Shown one piece after another: positions 10,642 through 20,505 of a stretch of DNA of 64,000 nt. Below the pieces are notes generated by a model. The model was given only the letters and a program-made list of their open reading frames with translations, did no database searches and was not told where the DNA came from. Location: NCBI RefSeq assembly GCF_010748935.1, contig NZ_CP048796.1, forward strand, positions 1,057,001 through 1,121,000, read 5' to 3'. How positions within the stretch are numbered: position 1 is the first letter of the stretch; the number at the start of each line of letters is the position of its first letter. The position numbers and the translations under genes were made by a program. This stretch comes from Providencia vermicola. Lineage in GTDB: Bacteria; Pseudomonadota; Gammaproteobacteria; Enterobacterales; Enterobacteriaceae.

Positions 10642-11372
10642 GCCAGCTTGAACTCGCTGAGGTATTAAAATTAGACAAAGCAGAACAAGACGAGTATTTA
10701 TCTGCATTTAATACCCAGTTAGAAAAATATGATGCTATCAAACGAATCGAATGGGCAATGAACCATTTACCTACAGCGTTTGTATTGTCATCGAGTTTTG
10801 GAATACAAGCCGCTTTAACGCTACATATGGTCACTCAAGTCATTCCTGATATTCCAGTGATCCTCACCGATACAGGGTATCTTTTCCCTGAAACCTATCG
10901 TTTTATTGAGGAATTGACGGAAAGGCTGAGGTTAAATTTGCATGTTTACCGTTCGCCATTGTCTCCTGCTTGGCAAGAGGCTGTTTATGGGCGCTTATGG
11001 GAACAAGGACTATCAGGAATCGAGCAATATAATCAAATCAATAAAGTTGAGCCGATGAACCGTGCTTTGCAGGAATTGAAAGCACAAAGCTGGTTTTCTG
11101 GATTACGTAGAGAGCAGTCGGCGAGTCGTGCTATGTTGCCGGTATTGAATATAGGTAAAGGGATATTTAAAGTCTTACCTGTTATTGATTGGAATAATCG
11201 GCAAGTACATGAGTATCTGACACAGCATAACCTACCTTATCATCCATTGTGGGAACAAGGATATTTGTCCGTGGGGGATACCCACACCACTCGAAAATGG
11301 GAACCGGGTATGAGTGAAGAAGAAACCCGCTTCTTTGGTTTAAAGAGAGAATGTGGGCTTCATGAAGGTTAA
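10638..11372 (+). CDS. cysH: Phosphoadenosine phosphosulfate (PAPS) reductase
   Basis: 244 residues, the same length as E. coli CysH. It reduces PAPS to sulfite with thioredoxin. An N-terminal PP-loop-like segment SSSFGIQAA, the [10 protein letters not shown] segment and the C-terminal ECGLHEG with the single redox cysteine are all present. It lacks the extra cysteine pairs of the iron-sulfur APS reductases, so it is a PAPS enzyme. It is the last gene of cysJIH. Confidence 0.97.
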   Translation: MSQLELAEVLKLDKAEQDEYLSAFNTQLEKYDAIKRIEWAMNHLPTAFVLSSSFGIQAALTLHMVTQVIPDIPVILTDTGYLFPETYRFIEELTERLRLNLHVYRSPLSPAWQEAVYGRLWEQGLSGIEQYNQINKVEPMNRALQELKAQSWFSGLRREQSASRAMLPVLNIGKGIFKVLPVIDWNNRQVHEYLTQHNLPYHPLWEQGYLSVGDTHTTRKWEPGMSEEETRFFGLKRECGLHEG

Positions 11373-11383
11373 GCGATATCAAT

Positions 11384-11421
11384 ATATTGAGTGGCTGACT
11401 ACTAAATTAGCCACTCAATAT
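11384..11421. terminator. Hairpin between convergent cysH and the porin gene
   Basis: A 13-base inverted repeat (ATATTGAGTGGCT / AGCCACTCAATAT) with a 12-base loop lies between the stops of cysH and the minus-strand porin gene. There is no clear T run on either side, so termination is inferred from position and stem quality. Confidence 0.55.
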
Positions 11422-11436
11422 CATCATTAATCTATT

Positions 11437-12828
11437 CTAGAATAAGTATTTAAATCTCACTCTTGTGCCGTAACGATCTTTGTCGCTATTTTTCACTTCA
11501 ATATCTTTTCCATCAATGACTGAATAGTATGCCCCGATATAAATTTTAAAATTATTCATATCAAGTATATCCGGTAACTCATAAGAGGTATAAAGGGTAT
11601 GAATATCATATTTGCCAGGACCAAAGATGACTTCATTATCAATATTGTTATCATAATTTAATGCATAGGATTTGATGTCATTATGAGCGTAGATATACCC
11701 TAACTGTAAACGACGCCATAGAATATTTGCACCTGTCGTAAAATCAGTTTCATGACTGGCATCTAAATAGGCGGTATTCCAATTTATCGTCAAGCCATTG
11801 GTTGGATCATTTTTTAAATTATTCCAGCCCAATGTTAAGCCATAGCCATTGCGTTTAGACTGATCTTTAAATTGGCCTGTGTTTTTATCTTCATAACCAT
11901 AGGCATTATTCACGATATTGCTTTCTAGCGCAGCAGCAATTTTAAAGCTATCTTTTTCCCAAGCGATAACAGGACGGACATAGACAACATTCTTTTTATT
12001 AATCAGTTTTCGTCCGTGGTACTCACTATTGCTAAAGATACTGGTACCATCTTCAATAAGCAGGTTTGTTTCGAAATACCAATTGTCATATTTCGTATTA
12101 AACATCATGCTGCCGCCGCTATTGGTTCTTCCTCGACCTTCTTTCATCATATAAATGTAGCCAAACCCATCGCTATAGGTGTCATTGGCGGTATTGCCTG
12201 AATACTCAACAAAGGTATCTTGATTTAATGGGAACATATCATAGGCTTCATAGCGACCGAGCTTTATTTGCCAACTCTCTTTTTTACCAAAATGAAATTC
12301 AGCATCATCTAAGCTCACATCTCCATCAATTTTAGCGAGAGGTTGGACAGAAAAACCCGCATAGTTTTTATTATCTAATACTCGTTCACCATCTAAACCG
12401 ATTAGAATTCGTCCATTGATTCCCCATTTATCATAGTCACCAAAATCTTTGTCTTTTCCTGCTTGGGTATTAATTGAAGTAAGTTGTCCTTTTTTACTAG
12501 CAATATCTGTATTAAATTCGACATCACCATACAACTTAAGGGTTCCATATTGACTATTGGTTTCAATTAAATTAGGCGCTTCAGGTGTTTTTTTAGTCAC
12601 TATTTGTTGGTCATTAGTTGGTTGACTAATCGTAGTATTATTCTTTAATACATTTTCTAAATGGGCAGCTTTTTGTTCAGCAAGTTCGGCTCTTTTTTCA
12701 GCTGCAAGGGTTCGTTGTTCTAATAGGGCTAAACGTTGTTCTATTGATAGAGAGTTTGTATTAGCTAAGGTTATTGTTGGTACAGTTAATCCCAAGCTAA
12801 TAGCAATAGCGAGTAGTTTCATATTCAT
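11437..12828 (-). CDS. Outer-membrane sugar porin, ScrY/RafY-like (maltoporin superfamily)
   Basis: 463-residue secreted protein. It has a signal peptide (about residues 1-22, ending TLA), then a charged Ala/Glu-rich coiled-coil segment (about 28-62) like the periplasmic N-terminal extension of ScrY and related glycoporins. A beta-strand-rich barrel follows and ends in Tyr-Leu-Phe, the outer-membrane insertion signal. It is the last gene of the trehalose operon, about 50 bases after the mutase gene, so it probably admits trehalose or related disaccharides across the outer membrane. The specific substrate is inferred from context only. Confidence 0.75.
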   Translation of the reverse strand: MNMKLLAIAISLGLTVPTITLANTNSLSIEQRLALLEQRTLAAEKRAELAEQKAAHLENVLKNNTTISQPTNDQQIVTKKTPEAPNLIETNSQYGTLKLYGDVEFNTDIASKKGQLTSINTQAGKDKDFGDYDKWGINGRILIGLDGERVLDNKNYAGFSVQPLAKIDGDVSLDDAEFHFGKKESWQIKLGRYEAYDMFPLNQDTFVEYSGNTANDTYSDGFGYIYMMKEGRGRTNSGGSMMFNTKYDNWYFETNLLIEDGTSIFSNSEYHGRKLINKKNVVYVRPVIAWEKDSFKIAAALESNIVNNAYGYEDKNTGQFKDQSKRNGYGLTLGWNNLKNDPTNGLTINWNTAYLDASHETDFTTGANILWRRLQLGYIYAHNDIKSYALNYDNNIDNEVIFGPGKYDIHTLYTSYELPDILDMNNFKIYIGAYYSVIDGKDIEVKNSDKDRYGTRVRFKYLF

Positions 12829-12881
12829 TCTTTATTCCTTTTATACCTAAGTGGGAAATATATTTCCCACTTGATATTTTA

Positions 12882-13529
12882 TTATTGGAGTAGTGTCTGT
12901 ATATTTATTTCAGTCAATGAGTTTACTTCCAGATCTGCTTCGGGTAATAACCCTTCAGCAATAATGCCAATAGCATAAATCCCTGCTTTCTTTAGAGATT
13001 GTATTCCTGCTATTGAATCTTCAAAGCCAACACAAAATTCTACGGGGACATGAATAAGTTGTGCTGCCTTTAAAAATATTTCTGGGTCAGGCTTTCCTTT
13101 TGCTAAGGATTTAGGGTCAACAATAGCTTGAAAATAATTATCAATATTTAATTTCTTTAATATCATTGGTGCATTCTGAGATGCTGAAGCGATAACACAA
13201 GGAATATTGTATTGATAGGCCTGTTCAATTAATTCTAACACACCAGGTAAAATATCTTTTGGCGTAATGTTATCCAATAACTTCACATAGTAGTTATTTT
13301 TTCTTTCTGATAATTCACTTTTCTCTTGAGCAGAAAAAAGGTTTTGCTTATTACCATAATTTAATATTTTATCTAATGATTCTGTTCGGCTAATACCTTT
13401 TAAGGTTTGATTGAACTCTTCATTAATTTCAATACCAATTTCATTCGCTAATTTCTTCCATGCTAAATAGTGATAGCCAGCGGTATCCACAATAACGCCA
13501 TCTAAATCGAATATCAGACCTTTAACCAT
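12882..13529 (-). CDS. pgmB: Beta-phosphoglucomutase
   Basis: 215-residue HAD-superfamily mutase interconverting beta-glucose 1-phosphate and glucose 6-phosphate. The nucleophile motif FDLDGVIVDTA lies at the N-terminus, with the beta-PGM specificity segment around LKGISRTESL. SASQNA (motif II region), KGKPDPEIF (motif III) and GFEDSIAGIQ (motif IV) follow. The ATG at 13529 overlaps the GH65 stop by 8 bases (ATGGTTAA), which implies coupled translation. A start 5 codons upstream would deepen the overlap and break the family N-terminus. It removes the beta-glucose 1-phosphate made by the upstream phosphorylase. Confidence 0.92.
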   Translation of the reverse strand: MVKGLIFDLDGVIVDTAGYHYLAWKKLANEIGIEINEEFNQTLKGISRTESLDKILNYGNKQNLFSAQEKSELSERKNNYYVKLLDNITPKDILPGVLELIEQAYQYNIPCVIASASQNAPMILKKLNIDNYFQAIVDPKSLAKGKPDPEIFLKAAQLIHVPVEFCVGFEDSIAGIQSLKKAGIYAIGIIAEGLLPEADLEVNSLTEINIQTLLQ

Positions 13530-16245
13530 TAGTTTTATCCTCATTGAAGTTTAAACAAAAAGCCGTGTTATCAATAAGGTGATATTGATGATGATTAATG
13601 GATATTATGCAGGCTTTATCGCTCGTAACAGTAATGTCATTATGAGTTAGGTTAATGTGATACAAAACATTTTGATGGTTTAGATGGAAACTCAGTCTCT
13701 GCCATTGGTTTGGCAATGATGGTGTAATATTGAGAGTATCTTGACGAATATCCACACCCGCATAAGCCATAATCGTGGTATTTAACGTTGCGGCCATGAC
13801 ACCGGTATGAATTCCTTCAGCAGTTGTTCCACCTTGAATATCATTGTAGTCTGAATATAAGGCATCCTGATAAAGTTTCCATGACAGGTCATGTCTTTGT
13901 ATTTGTTCGGCTAAATAGGCATGAACAATACGAGATAACGTTGAACCATGAGACGTTCGTTCAAGATAATACTGAAGGTTTTTTTCAGCGAAATCGTCAG
14001 ACAATGAGTAGCCTAGAGACTCAATTAAGAATTTGACGGTCGCTTTATCTAGATTATTAAATAACATCAGCGTATCGGCTTGTTTAGCGACTTTAAAATC
14101 ATCGGCTGACTTATTTTCTTTACGCAATATCCGATCCATACGATAAATATTGCCATATTTTTGGCGATAGCTTTCCCAATCCAATTCATTCAACGAAAAG
14201 TAACCTGAAAATTGTTCAATCACTTCATCTTGATTAAGCGTAACGGCCAGTTGGGTTCTAATATGGTTAAGTTGCTGGATGAGATCTGCATCAAAGCCCA
14301 ATTCAGTGAATTTATGGGTAAAGTGGCTATTGCTATACAGTGTCACTATTTCATTAAATAGCCATGCGACCATTAAATTGGTATAGGCATTATCTTTTAA
14401 ACCACCTTCTTGTGAGTCAGAATATTTTTCATGGAATTCATCAGGTCCCATAACGCCACTAATATGAAAACGCTGATCTCGTTCATCAAATTGGCATAGG
14501 CTTACCCAAAATAAGGTAATTTCATTGAGTAATTCTAAACCGTAATCCGCCATAAATTGATGATCAAGAGTATTGCGCCAATATAGCCAGACGTTGTAAG
14601 CAATCGCTAATGAAACATGGCGTTGACGGCAACTATGATCCGGATCCCATTGTCCAGAGAGTGGATTGAGATGTAGCACTTGTGTTTGTTCACTACCATC
14701 ATGCCCTGATTGCCATGGGAACATGGCTCCTTGAAAACCTGCCGCTTTGGCTGCTGAACGCGCCGTTTCTAAACGATGATAGCGATAGAGTAAAAGTTGG
14801 CGAGCGGTGTTAGGAAAATGCATGATATAAAAAGGCAGTATGAAAATTTCATCCCAGAAAATATGCCCTCTATAGGCTTCGCCGTGTAAGCCTCTTGCTG
14901 TTACAGATACATCTAATTGATGTTTTTCATTACTAAATGGTGAAGCCGATGCAAGCAGATGGTAGGTGTGTAAACGCAACAATTTTTGCGTCATTAAATC
15001 GCCTGAAACAACAATATCAGCGCTATTCCATAAGCTTGCCCATGCTTGTTTAGTCTCTAATAATTGCGCTTTTAAGGTAGGAAGTTGCCAGTTTACAATT
15101 TCATGCCAATGATGTGGGTAGGCGGTAGAGGTTGTCATAGCAACACATTTTTCTAATGTATAGCTGATATTTTGTTTGGCATTAAAGGTAATTGTTTGAT
15201 CAACCACGGATTCAGAAACATGGCAAACAATGTCTTTGTCTGTAAAAAAATCACCATAAATATTTGAGGTCAAACCTATCCCTATTTTTGACTGATTTGT
15301 TTCTGCTAATAGGTAAGCTGTTTGTTGTTTTGCACCTGTTTTTAACACATGGTAATGATGTTGATTAAGACTACGATAACGTTCCACTCCGGCGTTAACC
15401 GTATTTCCTTCTAATCTGGTGACTACGGTTATTTCCGCGGAGAAATTTAATGGCGTAAATTGGTAGTGAAGACAATAGTGGGACATATCCGCCATATTGG
15501 TAAACTTGAAGCAGCGAATACTCAATTGCTTTCCATCCGCAGTTTCAATCAGCCAATCAGATGACATCACTCCGGTTTTCATGTCTAAATGACGGGTGAG
15601 GCGGTGAGTCGTTACGTTATTAGGATGAATATAATCAGAGTCACCGATTCTAAGGGAGATAAATTGTCCATTCGGCGCATTAACGAAATCTTCATTAATA
15701 ACTTGATGATCACCTATTTGGGATGTTGCTTGATTATATAATCCTGCCACATAGGTTGCTGGGTAGTAATTTTCGCTGGCGGTCATTTCAGGTAATGTGC
15801 CGCGTAGTCCGATATAACCATTTGCAACAGTCAATAGTGACTCTTGGCAATATTCATCTTTACCTGACGTTAGCCCTGAATATTCGATAGCCCATGTAAA
15901 TTCATTTTCTTTATCAGCTAATTTTTCTGCTATATTCGTTAACTGATTTAATGAGTTCGTTTTTTCTATAATAAAGGGAGAGTTAAACGTCTCAGAGAAA
16001 AAGTTTGCTAAGTTAATTGTTTTATTATCTTTTGTTTTAATAATAGCATTTTTTTCAGCATCCGGATCAAAAGGAGGAGCTATAATACCTCCATGCATCA
16101 GAGGAAAGTCATTTTTTATTTTTTCAACAACGTTTAACCAGTCATGATAAGTATTATTTAAAAAATCAAATGAGTAATGTTGTTTTTTATTTTTGTCTTC
16201 AACAGACACGCTGATATCTGAAAAAATAATAAGTAAGTAATTCAT
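13522..16245 (-). CDS. GH65 disaccharide phosphorylase, probable trehalose 6-phosphate phosphorylase
   Basis: 907-residue glycoside hydrolase family 65 protein. The family core begins near residue 115 (EFTWAIEYSGL, then QESLLTVANGYIGLRG). The general-acid Glu603 lies in GPDEFHE, coded at 14437-14439. GH65 phosphorylases are usually about 750-780 residues, so the first about 115 residues are an extension I do not recognise. The ATG at 16245 has AAGG 6 bases upstream; a 24-codon longer frame has none. It lies between a TreB-like PTS permease and beta-phosphoglucomutase, so the likely reaction is trehalose 6-phosphate + Pi to glucose 6-phosphate + beta-glucose 1-phosphate, as in Lactococcus. Kojibiose or maltose phosphorylase activity cannot be excluded. 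Confidence 0.8.
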   Translation of the reverse strand: MNYLLIIFSDISVSVEDKNKKQHYSFDFLNNTYHDWLNVVEKIKNDFPLMHGGIIAPPFDPDAEKNAIIKTKDNKTINLANFFSETFNSPFIIEKTNSLNQLTNIAEKLADKENEFTWAIEYSGLTSGKDEYCQESLLTVANGYIGLRGTLPEMTASENYYPATYVAGLYNQATSQIGDHQVINEDFVNAPNGQFISLRIGDSDYIHPNNVTTHRLTRHLDMKTGVMSSDWLIETADGKQLSIRCFKFTNMADMSHYCLHYQFTPLNFSAEITVVTRLEGNTVNAGVERYRSLNQHHYHVLKTGAKQQTAYLLAETNQSKIGIGLTSNIYGDFFTDKDIVCHVSESVVDQTITFNAKQNISYTLEKCVAMTTSTAYPHHWHEIVNWQLPTLKAQLLETKQAWASLWNSADIVVSGDLMTQKLLRLHTYHLLASASPFSNEKHQLDVSVTARGLHGEAYRGHIFWDEIFILPFYIMHFPNTARQLLLYRYHRLETARSAAKAAGFQGAMFPWQSGHDGSEQTQVLHLNPLSGQWDPDHSCRQRHVSLAIAYNVWLYWRNTLDHQFMADYGLELLNEITLFWVSLCQFDERDQRFHISGVMGPDEFHEKYSDSQEGGLKDNAYTNLMVAWLFNEIVTLYSNSHFTHKFTELGFDADLIQQLNHIRTQLAVTLNQDEVIEQFSGYFSLNELDWESYRQKYGNIYRMDRILRKENKSADDFKVAKQADTLMLFNNLDKATVKFLIESLGYSLSDDFAEKNLQYYLERTSHGSTLSRIVHAYLAEQIQRHDLSWKLYQDALYSDYNDIQGGTTAEGIHTGVMAATLNTTIMAYAGVDIRQDTLNITPSLPNQWQRLSFHLNHQNVLYHINLTHNDITVTSDKACIISINHHQYHLIDNTAFCLNFNEDKTNG

Positions 16246-16270
16246 AATAAACCTTAAATTTAATGATACA

Positions 16271-17698
16271 TTAATTAGCTTGTAGCGTGCCTTTTCTTTC
16301 TTTATAGCGATAGGCAATAATCGTTAACCCAATCGGAACGATAATAGAAACAATCATGGCAAATAGATAAACTAACCAATAAGTAGGCTGTATCGATAAA
16401 ATGCCAGGTAAACCACCAACGCCAATACCATTTGATAACACATGATTTAAACCGCAAATCAACCCCGCAAGTGCGGATCCAATCATTGCGCATAGCATTG
16501 GAAATCCATATTTTAAGTTAACCCCATACATGGCGGGTTCAGTGACACCTAAATAAGCCGAGATAGCCGCAGGAATAGTAATTTCATGTTCATTGACTTT
16601 ACGACTGACAATGATAATACCAACAACCGCAGATGCTTGAGCAATATTAGAGAGTGCAATAATTGGCCAAATAGGTGTACCGCCATAGCTCTGAGTCATT
16701 TGTAGATCAATGGCTAAGGTTGTGTGATGTAATCCGGTAATCACCATTGGCGAATAGAAGAAACCAAAGATAGCAGAGCCAATAGGGGCGAAGTCACCTA
16801 ACATTAATAATTTGATTATTTCAGCGATACCATTACCGATCCCTCTGCCTATTGGGCCTAAAATAACATGGGCAACAAAAACAGAAACAATTAGGGTAAC
16901 GATTGGAACAATAACCAATTTTAAATAATCGGGGATATAACGGCGTAAGCGGGTTTCAAACCAACCTAAAAATAATCCAGCCAAAATAGAAGGAATGACT
17001 TGAGCTTGATAGCCTACTTTCGCAATGGTAAATAATCCAAAGTTCCAAATATCAGGCACTTGGGAACCTAAATTATAGGCATTCATCAGCTGAGGTGACA
17101 CTAATGTAATACCAAGTACTAAACCGAGAGCTGGGGTACCCCCCATTTTTTTAGTACTAGACCAACAAATACTCACGGGTAAAAAATGGAATATCGCTTC
17201 ACAAGGTAACCATAGAAATTCATAGATAGGTTGTAGCCAAGGATAAAAATAGGTTAATGGTTTATTTTCTGATATCGGCATTTCACCGATGACATTGCGT
17301 AAACCTAAAAGTAAGCCCCCACAAATTAAAATTGGTAATAAAGGAACAAATATTTCGGCCAAATTAGCTATCAGCCTTTGCCAAAAGCTCATGTTTTTTT
17401 TGGCGTCAGATTTGACCTCATCTTTGCTTTTTGTTTTTAACTCTAAACAATTAGAAAGTGTTTTATAGTAGCTTTCAACTTCTATACCAATAATAACTTG
17501 AAATTGACCTGCATTATTAAAACAGCCTTTAACAAAAGGAATTTGTTTTATTTTATCTATATCAGCAAGATTGGAATCATTAAGGACAAAGCGTAACCTT
17601 GTTAAGCAGTGAGAAACACTAATGATATTATTTTTACCGCCAATCAGCACAATAAGCTCTTCAATGGCTTTTAAATCTTTGGCACTAGACATATTCAT
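16271..17698 (-). CDS. treB: PTS trehalose-type EIIBC component, TreB-like
   Basis: 475-residue inner-membrane permease that imports and phosphorylates a disaccharide. The IIB domain has the phosphorylated Cys31 in SHCLTRLRF. The IIC domain has about 10 hydrophobic segments and the conserved GLHHTT and LGVTEPAMYG motifs. The length matches E. coli TreB (473). It has no IIA domain, so it would use the glucose IIA protein Crr. It is the first gene of the operon treB-GH65-pgmB-porin, and the palindrome at 17755-17766 lies just upstream. It is assigned to trehalose because of the adjacent TreR-like regulator. Confidence 0.85.
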   Translation of the reverse strand: MNMSSAKDLKAIEELIVLIGGKNNIISVSHCLTRLRFVLNDSNLADIDKIKQIPFVKGCFNNAGQFQVIIGIEVESYYKTLSNCLELKTKSKDEVKSDAKKNMSFWQRLIANLAEIFVPLLPILICGGLLLGLRNVIGEMPISENKPLTYFYPWLQPIYEFLWLPCEAIFHFLPVSICWSSTKKMGGTPALGLVLGITLVSPQLMNAYNLGSQVPDIWNFGLFTIAKVGYQAQVIPSILAGLFLGWFETRLRRYIPDYLKLVIVPIVTLIVSVFVAHVILGPIGRGIGNGIAEIIKLLMLGDFAPIGSAIFGFFYSPMVITGLHHTTLAIDLQMTQSYGGTPIWPIIALSNIAQASAVVGIIIVSRKVNEHEITIPAAISAYLGVTEPAMYGVNLKYGFPMLCAMIGSALAGLICGLNHVLSNGIGVGGLPGILSIQPTYWLVYLFAMIVSIIVPIGLTIIAYRYKERKGTLQAN

Positions 17699-17754
17699 TT
17701 TCTCGTGATGGTTTCGTTTTTTTTAATATATATCGTTATTTGACTTATTCAAAC

Positions 17755-17766
17755 GGGAACGTTCCC
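17755..17766. promoter_or_regulatory. Perfect palindrome GGGAACGTTCCC, probable TreR operator
   Basis: A 12-base perfect palindrome with central CG, typical of LacI/GalR operators, lies 57 bases upstream of treB and downstream of the treR-like gene. As I recall, E. coli TreR binds a site of this kind at treB. A repressed promoter at this point would control treB and the genes behind it. Confidence 0.7.
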
Positions 17767-17814
17767 ATAACTAGACGATGATCACATGTCATAATCATTA
17801 ATTATTGAAAATTA

Positions 17815-18780
17815 TTAATTTAAGCTGTCGCTAGAAATAATGATTTTTTGAGGGGGAATTGTTTCTTTTTGCATTTTGATCAATATATTAGCTGCTTCTT
17901 TCCCACTTTCTCTAAAACCTAAACGGTAAAACTTAGTTTGAGGAAATAAAAATGTCAGTAAGTCGTTGCGACCAATACAGGCAACATCAATATGCGTCAT
18001 TTTTTGTTCAGACAAATATTTTTGAACGCCAAATGCTAAAGAATCTGTTGCGCATAAGATAGCTTGTGGGGATGTCGTGACTATTTCTTTAGCGAGCAGG
18101 TAACCACTTTGATAATTTAGCTCACCTAGACGTGCATGAGGGGTTAAATGATGCTGTTCGCAATATTGTAAGTAGGATTGATAACGAAGTAAGCCCGTTG
18201 TTTCATCATGAATATTGATCCCAACATAACTGATTTTGTCATGTTTTTTTTGTCCATGAAAATAATGCATTAAGTTTTTAACTGCATTGTCATCGTCGTG
18301 ACAGATTGAAACAAACCCTTCTAAAGGTCGTGCAATGACCACCATTTTTTGCTTCCACTCGACCAATTTATTGGTATCTATACCTGAAAAAGCGAAGAGC
18401 ACAATACCGTCAACTTTTTGACGAGCAAGCATTTTCAAATGTTCTTCTATTTTCTCTTGCTTAAACTGGGTTTCTAAAATAATCGGGTCGATATTATTTT
18501 CATAGAAAATAGGTAGCATGGAGCTGACAGCTTGGTTTTCTGCATAAGAATCTAGACGAGTCATGATGATGCCAAAAGAACGATTTGAGTATCCTCGCAT
18601 CGCACGAGCCGATTTTGATGGCGTAAATTGATATTTTTTGATTATTTGATTAACTTTTTGTCGAGTTTCTTCATTAACCATTGGATCTTGATTAATGACA
18701 CGTGAAACCGTTGATTTACCTACACCGCACAATTTTGCTATATCATTGATGGTTAATTTTTTTTTATCAGTATTTATCAT
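17815..18780 (-). CDS. treR: LacI-family trehalose repressor, TreR-like
   Basis: 321 residues. The N-terminal helix-turn-helix and hinge (TINDIAKLCGVGKSTVSRVI, then PSKSARAMRG) match E. coli TreR closely. The effector domain holds TreR-like segments MTRLDSYAENQAV, DGIVLFAFSGI and LCATDSLAFG. E. coli TreR responds to trehalose 6-phosphate. It lies directly upstream of treB on the same strand, separated by the palindromic operator. It supports trehalose as the substrate of the whole cluster. Confidence 0.87.
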   Translation of the reverse strand: MINTDKKKLTINDIAKLCGVGKSTVSRVINQDPMVNEETRQKVNQIIKKYQFTPSKSARAMRGYSNRSFGIIMTRLDSYAENQAVSSMLPIFYENNIDPIILETQFKQEKIEEHLKMLARQKVDGIVLFAFSGIDTNKLVEWKQKMVVIARPLEGFVSICHDDDNAVKNLMHYFHGQKKHDKISYVGINIHDETTGLLRYQSYLQYCEQHHLTPHARLGELNYQSGYLLAKEIVTTSPQAILCATDSLAFGVQKYLSEQKMTHIDVACIGRNDLLTFLFPQTKFYRLGFRESGKEAANILIKMQKETIPPQKIIISSDSLN

Positions 18781-19080
18781 GATGTTTCGTCTTAATTGGC
18801 TGAATACTTATAAAGGCTAAATAATTTATATTTTTGTTCTATTGATGATCTTAGTCTAACTCATTTTTTTCAAGATATTTGTATAAAAGAAGCGATCAAC
18901 ATCCGTTATCACCCTTCTCCGTATTCACTGACCTATTTGGTCTCTGCCATTGACTCAGTAATGACTTATTCCTTTGCGTTACATCTAATGAATTTTTGGC
19001 ATTTCATAACCCAACTTGCACGCCATATAGTCAATTTAAATCGTTGTCATAAAAAAGTGATATAACACCGGAAGAGTAAG
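18781..19080. other. Divergent intergenic region treR / cysG
   Basis: These 300 bases contain no gene. TATAAC at about 19062 is a plausible -10 element for cysG, and GGAAGAG just before the ATG is its ribosome binding site. The treR promoter must lie in the left half. I see no defined operator. Confidence 0.4.
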
Positions 19081-20493
19081 ATGGAATATTTACCGTTATT
19101 TGTGGATCTGCGATCCCGTAAAGTTGTGCTAGTTGGCGGTGGTGATGTTGCGGCACGTAAAGCAGAGCTGTTACTGAAAGTCGATGCAGCGCTTATGGTC
19201 ATATCTCCTACATTAAGTCCGGTTTTACAACGTCTTTATGAGCAAAAAAAATTTATCTGGGTTAAGGAAGAGTATCATTTTTCTCATATCGAAAAGGCTT
19301 ATCTAGTGATCGCTGCAACAGACCAACCTGCATTGAATGAGAAAGTTTTTCATGATGCGGAGTCACAACAAATTTTAGTTAATGTTGTGGATGAGAAACC
19401 ATTATGTTCTTTCATTGTTCCGTCAATTATTGACAGAGACCCTGTTGTTATCGCCATCTCATCTGGGGGAACAGCGCCGGTTCTTGCTCGCTTATTGCGT
19501 GAAAAACTTGAAGCCATGTTGCCGAATTCGTTAGGGCATATGGCAAAAATAGCAGGGCGGTGGCGAGAAAAAGTCAAATCATCGATAACGAGCATGCGCG
19601 AACGAAAACGCTTTTGGGAAAAAAGCTTTAATGGTCGTTTTGCCTCGTTAGTTGAAAAAGGTCAACTCCTTGAAGCCGAACAGCAATTAGAGAAGCAATT
19701 ATCTGAAAGGGATAATAGCGGCGAACTTATCCTAGTAGGCGCAGGGCCTGGTGATGCGGGCTTGTTAACGTTAAAAGGCTTGCAAGTTGTGCAAAACGCG
19801 GACGTTGTTTTATATGACAACTTAGTCAGTGAGGAAGTACTTGATTTAGTGCGACGAGATGCAGACAAAATCTGTGTCGGAAAGCGGGCTCATCATCACT
19901 CGGTTTCACAAGAAGAAACGAATGCATTAATCGTCAAATTGGCTAAACAAGGAAAAAAAGTTGTTCGATTAAAGGGGGGGGATCCGTTTATTTTCGGGCG
20001 AGGTGGTGAAGAGCTTCAGGTTGCGGCAGAAGCTCAAATTCCTTTCCAAGTGGTTCCTGGTATTACAGCCGCGATTGGTGCAACCGCCTATGCGGGGATC
20101 CCGCTTACACATAGAGAACATGCTCAAAGCGTCACGTTTATTACGGGTCATTGCAAAAATAATGGTAACGACCTTGACTGGCCAGCGCTGGCTAGCGGAC
20201 ATCAAACATTAGCTATCTATATGGGAACGGTAAAAGCTGAATATATCAGTAAACAACTGATTGAGTTTGGACGTTCCCCAAACACACCTGTTGCGGTCAT
20301 TGGTTGCGGAACACGCAATAATCAGCAGGTGCTTAGCGGGCAGTTACATGAATTAGAGACACTTGCTCAGCAAGCACCTTCCCCTGCTTTATTGGTGATT
20401 GGCGAGGTTGTTGCATTGCATCAACAATTAGCTTGGTTTGGTCATCATGGCGTGGAAAACAGATGGCGTTCCGCCGTGCTGGAATTGGCTTAA
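19081..20493 (+). CDS. cysG: Siroheme synthase (trifunctional CysG)
   Basis: 470 residues, with two functional halves. The N-terminal dehydrogenase/ferrochelatase half has the NAD motif [17 protein letters not shown]. The C-terminal uroporphyrinogen III methyltransferase half starts near residue 216 ([15 protein letters not shown]) and has [17 protein letters not shown]. It makes siroheme for the CysI subunit. It heads cysG-cysD-cysN-cysC, 12 bases before cysD. In E. coli the cysG gene is instead with nirBD, so the arrangement here puts siroheme supply directly under sulfate assimilation. Confidence 0.96.
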   Translation: MEYLPLFVDLRSRKVVLVGGGDVAARKAELLLKVDAALMVISPTLSPVLQRLYEQKKFIWVKEEYHFSHIEKAYLVIAATDQPALNEKVFHDAESQQILVNVVDEKPLCSFIVPSIIDRDPVVIAISSGGTAPVLARLLREKLEAMLPNSLGHMAKIAGRWREKVKSSITSMRERKRFWEKSFNGRFASLVEKGQLLEAEQQLEKQLSERDNSGELILVGAGPGDAGLLTLKGLQVVQNADVVLYDNLVSEEVLDLVRRDADKICVGKRAHHHSVSQEETNALIVKLAKQGKKVVRLKGGDPFIFGRGGEELQVAAEAQIPFQVVPGITAAIGATAYAGIPLTHREHAQSVTFITGHCKNNGNDLDWPALASGHQTLAIYMGTVKAEYISKQLIEFGRSPNTPVAVIGCGTRNNQQVLSGQLHELETLAQQAPSPALLVIGEVVALHQQLAWFGHHGVENRWRSAVLELA

Positions 20494-20505
20494 AAGGAGG
20501 CCATC

